Part shown: positions 7,997-15,860 of the stretch, one piece after another
How the letters are laid out: every line of letters begins with the position of its first letter
Position numbering within the stretch: position 1 is the first letter of the stretch
NCBI GenBank assembly: GCA_947462335.1
Contig: OX381704.1
Location: 41,048,942 to 41,112,941 of the forward strand
Reading direction: 5' to 3'
DNA from: Harmothoe impar
Taxonomy: Eukaryota; Annelida; Polychaeta; Phyllodocida; Polynoidae
DNA: 64,000 nt
The notes under the pieces: generated by a model
What the model was told of the DNA's origin: nothing
The model's input: the letters and a program-made list of their open reading frames with translations, nothing else
The model's database searches: none
Program-made: the position numbers and the translations under genes

Positions 7997-8716
7997 CTAC
8001 TGCTTTCTCTTGTTCTTTTTTTTGTCTAGCGGTACGAACACTAGCTGAGAGTGTATGGACGTCAAAGAGGAGCGTATTCTCAGATCGTCAGGTGTTGACT
8101 GCTTGAAGTCCAGAAGGAGGTATGAGTGAGGTCGCTTGAGTTCATGGGTAAATATACTAGAGAGGGCCGCCGCGTTGGACGGAAACACCTGGCGAGACAG
8201 ACTAGCTATTTGCCCCATGTCGCGCGGGTTCTTGAAAACGATCATGTAGTGAGCGTTCAGACTCATAGTTCGAAAGTCGGGTGATTTCTGGAATAGGTTC
8301 TGAGTGATGTATATGACGCTCACATTCCAGTGATGCGAGTATTTAGTAAAGATGTCGGCTACCACTTGCTGATTGGAACTGCTCATCAGATCGTCCAATA
8401 TCAGTAGAGTGTGGGGTCGTAAAGCGTCTTCTGCTACTTCCACGTCTCCCGCTATAGACTCTTTGCTAGGAAGACCTTCTCTGAATTCCACACCGTACTG
8501 ATTTTGCATTTTTTCAAACAGAGGTTGCCACTCGCCGTAATGGTAAAAAGTCTTTTCCACCGGCGGCGTGACCAAATTGTTCACGTCGCTCAGAAATTGA
8601 TCCACCAAGCGCGATTTTCCACAACCCGACGGACCGCTAATGATACAACTAAAGGGTCCTTGTAGTCGAGCGTCGAAATGAATTTCTGTGAAGAGTTTGC
8701 TTTTACTACTGGACAT
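7997..8716 (-). CDS. DNA-packaging ATPase (FtsK/HerA, A32-like)
   Basis: A 239-aa P-loop ATPase that would pump the genome into the preformed capsid. Walker A is GPSGCGKS (residues 28-35) and Walker B is LLILDD (about 104-109). A TQN motif about 30 residues further fits the polar sensor of the FtsK/HerA packaging family. Length and position upstream of the structural genes are normal for Polintons. The ATG (8714-8716) is preceded on the coding strand by A8, a C and A9, in a region without another ATG back to a TATA-like sequence near 8835. Confidence 0.93.
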   Translation of the reverse strand: MSSSKSKLFTEIHFDARLQGPFSCIISGPSGCGKSRLVDQFLSDVNNLVTPPVEKTFYHYGEWQPLFEKMQNQYGVEFREGLPSKESIAGDVEVAEDALRPHTLLILDDLMSSSNQQVVADIFTKYSHHWNVSVIYITQNLFQKSPDFRTMSLNAHYMIVFKNPRDMGQIASLSRQVFPSNAAALSSIFTHELKRPHSYLLLDFKQSTPDDLRIRSSLTSIHSQLVFVPLDKKKNKRKQ

Positions 8717-8831
8717 TTTTTTTTGTTTTTTTTTCAGGACGCGTCAGAGAGCGGTTGTGTGTCTGACTGTCTGCTGTGTTTCTCACTCGAACGGTCGGTA
8801 GTGAATGGTTGTGGAGAAAAGTCAGCCGACC

Positions 8832-8844
8832 TTTTTATTGATAC
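8832..8844 (-). promoter_or_regulatory. Possible TATA-like element for the ATPase cluster
   Basis: TATCAATAAAAAG on the minus strand. From a start site about 30 nt downstream, the first ATG met is that of the ATPase, which supports use as a promoter. The match to a TATA consensus is weak. Confidence 0.35.
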
Positions 8845-8918
8845 CGGCCGGTGTCACAGTAGCGGCGGCAGAAGTGACTTTTTTTTGCGATAAAATTCTA
8901 TTTTCACTCAATAGTCAT

Positions 8919-8961
8919 AAATGTTTGTATCAGACTCCAGAGGAGTCTGATACAAATATTT
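8919..8961. repeat. Perfect hairpin in the noncoding gap
   Basis: Arms 8924-8938 and 8942-8956 are perfectly complementary (TTTGTATCAGACTCC), with a 3-nt loop AGA. Pairing extends about five more positions with one G-T pair. A T-rich run follows on the plus strand. It may be a 3'-end or replication signal; its role is unknown. Confidence 0.85.
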
Positions 8962-8974
8962 ATTTTTTTTTAAA

Positions 8975-9023
8975 AAAAGAAGAAGAGGAGGAGGAGGAGG
9001 AGGAAGAGGAGGAGGAGGAGGAG

Positions 9024-9059
<36 letters not shown>
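8975..9059. repeat. Purine microsatellite followed by T31 tract
   Basis: GAA/GAG repeats run to about 9023, followed by ATTAA and 31 consecutive T (9029-9059). Read on the minus strand the T tract is A31, beginning six nt after the stop codon of the 216-aa gene. Confidence 0.9.
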
Positions 9060-9060
<1 letters not shown>

Positions 9061-9065
9061 ATCAT

Positions 9066-9716
9066 TTAGGCAAAGCTCGTCGCTTTGCCGTTTTTTTTTC
9101 TATTTCTGTGTTGTGACACGATCGTCTCGAAAAAGCAATAAGGCGTGTGAGCGCGGCGGTGACAAATACATATTGGAGCGTATGGTTTAAAATAGTGCGT
9201 CCCTATCTTCTTCAATTCGGCTGCGTTGCAATATGCGGGATAACAAGTGACGACGTCGAAACGTTTAGAGACCGTGTTCACGTCGGCCACAACGCGCGCC
9301 CACCGAGTGGGAGCTGCAGTCGCTCCCAAGAAACCGATCGGCTTGTCGAATCGTTTCATAGCACTTATTCTCACTTTATAAGAGGAGGCAGGGTGAGGAG
9401 AGTAGCGGCGCTCTTTCTTTTCATGAAACGCCCAACGAGTGGGGGCGCTGAGAGCAGCTGTTATGCAATAGTAGAGTAAATGCTGTTCTGAGAAGACGGC
9501 TCTCGGCCATGTCGCTACGTTTTCCTTTTCCGCTCTTGTATAACGACGATGGCGCTCAGCTTTGCATTTCTCGAGAATTCGGTACGCCTCAAGAGAAGCG
9601 TGAACCTCAACTACGTGACGCTCTCTCCTTTGAGATAAAAAAATAGCCGGGCAGTTGAGGAGAGCACTTTGTTCGCGCGACCGTCTTTTAGAAACTCGCG
9701 CCCTCTGCAGCGCCAT
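9066..9716 (-). CDS. Hypothetical 216-aa basic protein
   Basis: I do not recognise this protein. The N-terminal 20 residues are Arg-rich, the phrase PTRWA occurs twice (about residues 91 and 136), and the C-terminal third has spaced Cys and His residues. Support for a real gene is good: a TATAAAAG box lies at 9935-9942 on the same strand, and in the roughly 190 nt from the expected start site the first ATG is 9714-9716, the start used here. The position between the ATPase and the alanine-rich gene is where Polintons often keep lineage-specific genes. A31 follows the stop after 6 nt. Confidence 0.55.
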   Translation of the reverse strand: MALQRARVSKRRSREQSALLNCPAIFLSQRRERHVVEVHASLEAYRILEKCKAERHRRYTRAEKENVATWPRAVFSEQHLLYYCITAALSAPTRWAFHEKKERRYSPHPASSYKVRISAMKRFDKPIGFLGATAAPTRWARVVADVNTVSKRFDVVTCYPAYCNAAELKKIGTHYFKPYAPICICHRRAHTPYCFFETIVSQHRNRKKNGKATSFA

Positions 9717-9934
9717 ATTTCTTTCCTCCGAAACAAAAAAGACTGAGTGAAAATAAAAATTTAAGAAAACAAAAAGCTCAAAGAAAAAAAATAAGCAATA
9801 AGCAGACTCAGCTCGAAATTCCCTGCTGGCGTGATGGCGGTGACTGCAGGCGGTGGCGGCGGTCGGCTGGCCGGCGGTGGCGGTGTCGGCGGCGATGGTA
9901 GAAGAGTGTGTGGAAAGAGAGACGCATCTCAGTC

Positions 9935-9942
9935 TTTTATAG
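9935..9942 (-). promoter_or_regulatory. TATA box for the 216-aa gene
   Basis: TATAAAAG on the minus strand. No ATG occurs on that strand between the predicted start site (about 9908) and the ORF's own start at 9716. The leader is A-rich near the ATG and GC-rich upstream. Confidence 0.6.
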
Positions 9943-10446
9943 GAGCGGCGAGTCTGACATTTTCAGCTGTCGCATGCTGACCTGCTGCTATCATAAGAGA
10001 AACAAAAGCCCTAATCACACTTTTCAGCTGGATCCTTCCACCCCGCCAGACATGGATCCCAGATGGGAAGGCGGTTTAAAATTAAATCCGTGTACCGACT
10101 GTCATACAATAGGGTAATTAGTTGAACGCGTGTTACCTGTATAAAGGATTAACGGGTCATGGGCTCAGCGTGTGTATAGAAAAACAACTACAGGTAGCGT
10201 GAACAAAGCGACCCCCTCCCTTTCTGTCACTCTGTCTGTGACTAGAGGGTGCGCGTGTGGTAAGCGGCTTATATCTAAAGAAAAAAACAAATCACCCTCG
10301 CCTGTCATCAGCAGACAGCCGGCCGGCGGCTGGAAAATGCGATTAGAGGGATGATGAGCCACGTAGTAAGCGACTTAAGGCTGATCTAAAGACCTGCCGT
10401 GAAGGGGCAGCTGGCCGGTGGCTTGAAAAAAGGCGGGGCGTAAGGG
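9943..10446. promoter_or_regulatory. Divergent intergenic region of the element
   Basis: About 500 bp between two outward-facing TATA boxes (minus at 9935-9942, plus at 10,447-10,455). It has no credible gene. It may hold shared control sequences for the two unrecognised genes. Confidence 0.45.
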
Positions 10447-10455
10447 TATATAAGG
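10447..10455 (+). promoter_or_regulatory. TATA box for the alanine-rich gene
   Basis: TATATAAGG on the plus strand. The expected start site is about 10,478, and the first ATG after it is at 10,564, the start chosen for the alanine-rich protein. Confidence 0.7.
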
Positions 10456-10494
10456 GGAGTGAAACCACATTCAGCATCGTCATCATCGTTCACG

Positions 10495-10533
<39 letters not shown>

Positions 10534-10563
10534 GCACCGCGCCTCAATTTGCAGATCCTCGTG

Positions 10564-11199
10564 ATGGAAAGTTGCTACCGTGACATGAAGCGGAATGACG
10601 AAGCGGCGCGCGAATGTGAAGCTGATGCTGTAGCCTCTGCTACTGCTGCTGCTAGTGCTGCTCAGCGTGCTACTGCTGCATTTACTGCGGCTGTTAGTGA
10701 CGCGGGTCGTGATGACGTTGTTGTTGTTGCCGCTGCGGCTGTGACTGCTGCTGTTGCTGCCGCCGATGCAGCTACTCATGCCACCGATGCCGACGCTGCT
10801 GCTGCTGATGCTGTTGCGGCTGCCGATGACGCCGCTGATAACGCTACTAGTGCCCGCTCTGCCGCCCTTGCTACTGTCGCTGCTGCTGTTGTTGCTAATG
10901 CTCACGCTACTGCTGCTGCCGCTGCTGCTACTGCTGCTACCGCTGCTGCCGAGGCTGCTGCCGCTGCTGCCGATGCTGCTGCCGATGCTGCCGATGCTGC
11001 TGCCGATGCTGATGTTAGCAGTCGCGTCGACAAAGAATCGTCATTTGTCACTCTTAAAGCCGCTCCAGTGGAACGCGCGACGGGTAGTAGGGCTACCAAC
11101 GCGACGGCCGGATGGTGCAAATGGTGTCGTCGCTTCTGCTCGTGCGCTTGCTTTTCTTCCGGTCCTACCTGCTGCTGCTACGGTATGATAGTGTTATAG
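10564..11199 (+). CDS. Alanine-rich protein with Cys-rich C-terminus, unknown function
   Basis: A 211-aa protein not matching any family I know. Residues about 15-155 are mostly Ala, interspersed with Thr, Asp, Val and Glu, encoded by GCT/GCC repeats, and are likely a long helix. The last 30 residues hold nine cysteines (motifs WCKWC, FCSCACF and CCCYG), suited to palmitoylation, metal binding or disulfides. The frame is open upstream to about 10,459, but only through a GTG, so ATG 10,564 is used; a TATA box lies about 115 nt before it. It is the only plus-strand gene in the element. Low complexity raises some risk that the frame is fortuitous, but promoter placement favours a gene. Confidence 0.5.
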   Translation: MESCYRDMKRNDEAARECEADAVASATAAASAAQRATAAFTAAVSDAGRDDVVVVAAAAVTAAVAAADAATHATDADAAAADAVAAADDAADNATSARSAALATVAAAVVANAHATAAAAAATAATAAAEAAAAAADAAADAADAAADADVSSRVDKESSFVTLKAAPVERATGSRATNATAGWCKWCRRFCSCACFSSGPTCCCYGMIVL

Positions 11200-11288
11200 T
11201 GTTTGAATGAGAACGCGCGTAGTTACACATAGACGCTGTTACAGATGTGCTTTTTTATTCGAAAATATAATTTTAACATAAGATGGAA

Positions 11289-11707
11289 CTTGTTGTGTTT
11301 TTTTCTATATATACGTTGTTTGTTTACAAACAGTCACGTGTCACGTGGTGTTGTTTACAAACAAGAGAGCCACGTGGTGTTGTTTACAAACAAACCCTAA
11401 GTAGGTCACGTTACCCTAGTTACCAGAATGCCGGCTTCTGATTGGCTGAGCCTAAGTAGGTCACGTGACGTAAGTAGGTCACGTTACCATAGTTACCAGA
11501 ATGCCAGCCTCTCATTGGCTGAGAGCTTCTAAGTAGGTCAGTAGGTCACCCAGAATGCTGGCTTCTGATTGGCTGAGAGCCCTAAGTAGGTCACGTTACC
11601 ATGGCAACGGGTCACGTGACCAAATGGAGGCCTCTGATTGGCTGCATGTCGATTGAGTAATAAACAGTACTTAACTATAGTCCCGTTCCGATACATACTA
11701 TACTACT
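11289..11707 (-). repeat. Right terminal inverted repeat of the Polinton-like element
   Basis: Inverted copy of 1197-1636. It ends CTATACTACT directly before the CAGGTG duplication. It carries the same CCAAT, E-box and forkhead-type words pointing inward, with one CCAAT box mutated (CTCATTGGCT near 11,510). Confidence 0.93.
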
Positions 11708-11713
11708 CAGGTG
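11708..11713. repeat. Polinton target duplication, right copy
   Basis: CAGGTG, identical to 1191-1196. The sequence beyond it continues family H exactly where it was broken on the left. Confidence 0.95.
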
Positions 11714-11793
11714 CTCTGGAGAATGGTGTATGAATGAAGTCTCTAATTAGTTCACCTCTTAATGAGAGGCATCCTTTTCATATATTTGGTGTA

Positions 11794-12443
11794 GGGTAAC
11801 TTGTCCAATTCTCGGACAGTTTGCTTTTCCCCTCACTGCTGAGGTCGTCTACCTCAGTTTCTAATGTAAAAACTCTACAGAATACATTGCCAGGGCCCCT
11901 TAGCACAATCTTAAAAATGGGCATTAGGCAAAAGCTATTATTTATACATGTTATGGGGTCCTTTGTGGAAATTCAATGTGCCCAATTCTCGGACACCTTG
12001 CCCAGTTCCCGGACAGTCTCCCCTTTTTAAAGATAAATTGGTAATGTGGAGACAGCATTACCACAATTATTATAGTTTTGAGGACTAGATGTGTAAAAAT
12101 AGTTTGCAAGTTGTTTTCTTGGGTTTTATCTGTACTTAATTATTGGCTAGACCTTGTTTGAAATAGCCATGGTACTTTGCCCAATTCTCGGACAGTGCTT
12201 TTTAGTATGGTCCTATTCCCGGACAAAATTCAGTGGTTTTGCTACCTTATTTCAGGGCATTGCTCACAGAGGGCAGCACATATGCCAATATCCCTTAATG
12301 ACTCACTGGGACCAATGTGACAATTTAATTTCTGTAACAGACACCAAAATAGAATAAAATAGTTGCTGGAGAGAGGAGAAAACTTCTTTGGGCCGTAAAA
12401 TCGTCCGGGAATTGGACCTGTCCGGGAATTGGGCAGTTTACCC
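11794..12443. mobile_element. 650-bp mariner-like MITE with repeated 18-bp words
   Basis: Ends GGGTAACTTGTCCAATTCTC and, inverted, GGGTAAACTGCCCAATTCCC, with TA on each side (11,792-11,793 and 12,444-12,445). The H copy at about 38,033 shows the unoccupied site with a single TA. Words close to GCCCAATTCTCGGACAGT recur at about 11,803, 11,979, 12,000 and 12,177, and inverted near 12,404 and 12,420. No coding capacity. Confidence 0.88.
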
Positions 12444-12939
12444 TACTCTTGATTGAACTAAGTAGCATTACTTTTTATAAATGAGTTGCCAATGGGTGAG
12501 AATGATGGCCCCAAAAGTATAGAGACTACTCTGCTCCCCGTCACCAGATTGTGTCTTATTATGTGATAAAGATACTTATGCAGATACTTCAATTCTTTAA
12601 CACTGGGGGGCAGACCTGTGCCAAAAGAGGTCCAGTCTGCAATATCATGGGGTAGCATCGGGTAGTCATTGGAACAACCTAGGACTTGAGAGTTGCCTAC
12701 TGATGACTTTATGTCTTCAAGTTGACACTACCTAAATCAACAACCTTGAGGTAGTCATTTTGACTATCCAATTAATGTGACTACCTAAGGTCGTCATTAT
12801 GACAACTTTGTTTTGAATGGATCAGATGTGACTACCTTAGGTGGTCAAAATGATGACCCAAGGTCGTCACCTTGACTACCCAAAGTTGTCAATTTAGGTA
12901 TTGTCAAAATGACGACCCTGAGGTTTTCTACAGACAGTG

Positions 12940-13085
12940 AGAATCCCGTGAGAGGACCCCACAGGCGTTGCATGAGTAGAAGCCACATACCACGAAGACG
13001 CCATAGCTAAGTAGAAGCCACAGACACTGAGAAGACCCCACAGACAAGTCATTAGGAAGACCCCACAGACGCTGAGTAGAAGCAT
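12940..13085. repeat. 59-bp satellite, right block (degenerate)
   Basis: Phrases such as GAGAGGACCCCACAGGCG, GAGTAGAAGCCACA and CTGAGAAGACCCCACAG match the block at 857-1123 in the same orientation, but spacing is irregular. Confidence 0.7.
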
Positions 13086-14797
13086 TCCAGGTTTGGTCCT
13101 GCTGTATATAATCTTATCGGCCAACTGGCGAGATGTCTAATTTCCCTTCCGCAAGAAAACGGCTGTATGTATACTCGGTAGCGATGAATTCCGAAATAAC
13201 CTTTCAACATGCATTCATGATACTGATTTAATTGAATATCATAGGATATGTAAAGCAAAACGGAATTACATGCATGTATATCCAGATGGACAATTCAGAA
13301 AATGTATTCCATAAAGGAGACCGTGTGTCATAGGGTAACACACAGTGGAGAAATAACCTAATAGGCCTACAAATGCCTATATGGAATTTGAACCAGTTAT
13401 TATCTTTGTTTCATGTGTTCCTCAGCTCCCTATTTGCTCTTCCTTGAGACCACTCATGTAGGCTACCCCCTGCCACTCTATCACACAAAGAACTGACCAC
13501 GCGAGATATAGTAACCGCTCCGAATTTAGGAATCACATAATAATCCCATAATAGTGAAAATGCTAGGAGCTACGGCGATCTATGTGAATACTTCGTGTCA
13601 TGGCCATATGGGGCCTAAGTCACATTTCTTCTGTATCATCTGGTTTTCCGTATTGTTTTTTCCATTTCCTGTTACCTGCATGCAGAGGCATTCATTCCGT
13701 CATGGCTATTCCTCTCTTTATCCTCCCTTTCTTCTGTGTGTAATCGCCTCCCGGAATCGTCTTCAAGTGTTCACCTGTGTTGTGGCCACCCATGTTCCAA
13801 CGATGAGTCAATAGCCGGGATAAATAAGAATGTCTAATATATAAATTAGAAACTATCTTAGAGGCGGTCAGATTAGCCGCCAAAGTCCCCACGGTTTACA
13901 ACCAGGAGTTTTTATTGTAAAAATCTCAAAAGAATCCAAGTGGCCAGAGGCAATTTGCCAAATTCTCATCGGCGAAATCCAAAATATTAGAATAAAATGG
14001 CATACAGCAGGCAATAAAGGCCTCGGACGTACAAAGAGGCCTACTCTAGCAATCACCCCCCCCCCATCCCACTTCATTTGAAAGTTCACTATAATGTTAA
14101 TTAGAAAACCAACACGACAGTATTCTTCTGCAATTATGTATGCAGCACAGTCATTACAAATCTATTGCACAGCAGTGATATATTTATACACTTCAAGGGG
14201 TGACCAGAATTCTCCCCGCCCGTGTTAAAGCTGGCATACTACTTCAGATACATTGAATATAGAGAGTTCACTTTCTGCATATATATAAATGGTATCTTTA
14301 GTGCAGTGTACTGGTAAGATTTCAATCTAATTTGTGACTTTTTACTGTGATAAATTCCAAGGTATAGATCAGACCAAATAGAATGCTTCCAGCATTCTAT
14401 TCAGCACTTAATTACATCAACAAGGGTAGCGCCATCTGCAGTGTTACATCAGGAAATAGTAGACTCTGTTTTTAAGATCAGCAATGAACGACTTTCAGGC
14501 AGCAGGCCACTCAGAGCTGCCACCTGATGTCCTTTTTCAACACTAAATTATCAAAGCCCACCAGAATATAAATAGTAGTTGGAATTGGAGTCTTGTATTG
14601 TACATATTAAGAATCCCTTGCCAAAATAAGTGGCAGATTAATTATAATAGGGAAAGGGTTATGCAATCATCTGAGATACAAATGAAGAAAATTTAGATTT
14701 GAGTGTGCCAAGTGGTATAGCAGCTTTAAACGAATGTTCTAACATGCACTGCAGTGACTCGCCCATTGCCTTTAACGCTTCGGCCACACAGGCCCTG
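13086..14797. other. Intergenic, no gene recognised
   Basis: Unique-looking AT-rich DNA. About 13,955-14,002 resembles one end of the PIF/Harbinger-like MITE at 26,755-27,141 (CCAAATTCTCATCGGCG, AGAATAAAATGGC). Open frames here are short and lack any recognisable motif. Confidence 0.5.
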
Positions 14798-14977
14798 CAG
14801 TGGCGGATTTAGAGGGGGGCGCGGGGGCGCGCGCCCCCTCCTTTTGGCCTGTAGTTAAGAGTTTATTTGTCATTTTTACACCCCAATTCAGCCCAAAAAT
14901 AAGGGGTGCGCCCCCTCCTTTTACCAAGAAAGGGGGCGCGCCCCCTCCTTTTCCAAATCCTGGATCCGCCACTGCAC
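14798..14977. mobile_element. hAT-like MITE with CAGTGGCGGAT ends
   Basis: The ends are CAGTGGCGGATTTAG and, inverted, CAGTGGCGGATCCAGG. The interior contains repeated GGGGGCGCGCCCCCTCC blocks and is palindromic. Flanks CACAGGCC and CACAGGTC may be an 8-bp duplication with one change. The family name is inferred from the well-known terminal sequence. Confidence 0.7.
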
Positions 14978-15599
14978 AGGTCTGCCTCCACTGCTCTGCT
15001 GCCCTCATGTGACCGACTGGGGAATTAGGCATGGTCGGCAATTGTTTGCATCTAGGTCTGTGCTTTTAGTAACACAACATAACGTACATCGTTGAACAGT
15101 TCCCAATACTTAACTAGAAATGGTGTCTACCACCTGGAGAATAACGCTGGAATTTCAAGATTCAGTTGAATGAATTGATAAGTAGAGTTTATCATAATAT
15201 ATGTATTCTAAGCCATTTTAATTGAAGAGTTTGGATGCAAAACGACATATCTCCATCCCAGAATTGAAGCATATAGTACTTTTTGTAGTTTGAGGATTAT
15301 ATTTCACTCTCCCAAATATTCATTTTTGTCAGATTTTTGTCCCTATTTTTAGAATGTCGCTTATGTCGTTTTGCATCCAACATTTCAATTGTTAATTTGG
15401 ACCATTTTTCTTCTGTGTTGAATATTTTGAAAACTATTTTACTCCTATAATTATAGAGATACAAAAGAAACGTGTAACAGCAATCAGTTTTTTTATAAAA
15501 TGACATTGCAATTGGGCCAAAAAAAAGAAAGGTGTGTTTCAGGTTACCCGACCCTACCTAGAAAAACAGGGCCGACCCTAGACATTTTTATCCAATTTT

Positions 15600-15860
15600 G
15601 AAAAATGTATATTTTGAGTAATTTTGGGCTATTTCAGAGTCAATTTGATGGTCCACGGGTCGACCAGTGTTGGCGAGTCAGCGCTGAAGTTTGCGAGTCA
15701 GTTTTCAGGTACTTTTCATGCCATGGGATCAATCTATCTTTATAAAACAATTTTGGGGCCATTTGAGAGTCAATTTGATAGTCCACGAGTCAACGCCGTT
15801 GTCGACGAGTCAGCGCTGAAGTTTGCGAGTCAGATATTGGGTACTTTTCAGGCCAAAGTT
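15600..15860. repeat. Two-copy direct repeat, unit about 142 bp
   Basis: Two adjacent units share AGAGTCAATTTGAT, GAGTCAGCGCTGAAG and TTTGCGAGTCAG. The second copies begin near 15,765 and show scattered substitutions. An open frame across both is only the repeat's translation. Confidence 0.75.

Larger units (their letters stand above)
1197..11707. mobile_element. Polinton/Maverick-like virus element without DNA polymerase B
   Basis: This is a 10,511-bp unit bounded by 6-bp duplications and TIRs of about 0.42-0.44 kb starting 5'-AGT. It encodes an rve-type integrase, packaging ATPase, cysteine protease and two capsid proteins, the defining Polinton morphogenesis set, in largely collinear minus-strand order with 4-16-bp overlaps or short gaps. 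All these frames are open from ATG to stop, which suggests a recent or maintained copy. Known Polintons are usually 15-20 kb and carry a protein-primed family B polymerase. None is visible here, nor is there any open frame large enough for one. It could be a derived non-autonomous Polinton or a distinct polymerase-less lineage. Confidence 0.93.
1126..12939. mobile_element. Family H mariner-like MITE, interrupted by two later insertions
   Basis: The left end (CACTGAAAACC at 1126, preceded by TA) matches the start of the H copy at 37,885. The sequence resumes after the Polinton (11,714-11,793) and after a second MITE (12,444 to about 12,939). Subtracting insertions leaves about 0.65 kb, against 613 bp for the intact copy at 38,055-38,667. 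Its body is full of short inverted words of the type GTCGTCATTTTGAC. The right terminus is diverged, so 12,939 is approximate. Confidence 0.75.

Noticed and set aside
8805..9116. Glutamate- and phenylalanine-run plus-strand frame
   Set aside because: It is a translation of the purine microsatellite and T31 tract.
10459..10563. Leucine-rich signal-peptide-like extension of the alanine-rich protein
   Set aside because: It would start at GTG and lies at or before the expected transcription start; the Leu run is the CTA microsatellite translated.
10754..11188. Leucine/proline-rich plus-strand frame and alanine/serine-rich minus-strand frames
   Set aside because: They are frame shadows of the GCT/GCC repeats of the alanine-rich gene.
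1597..11290. DNA polymerase B or helicase gene inside the Polinton
   Set aside because: No open frame above 434 aa exists and none of the frames has polymerase or helicase motifs.
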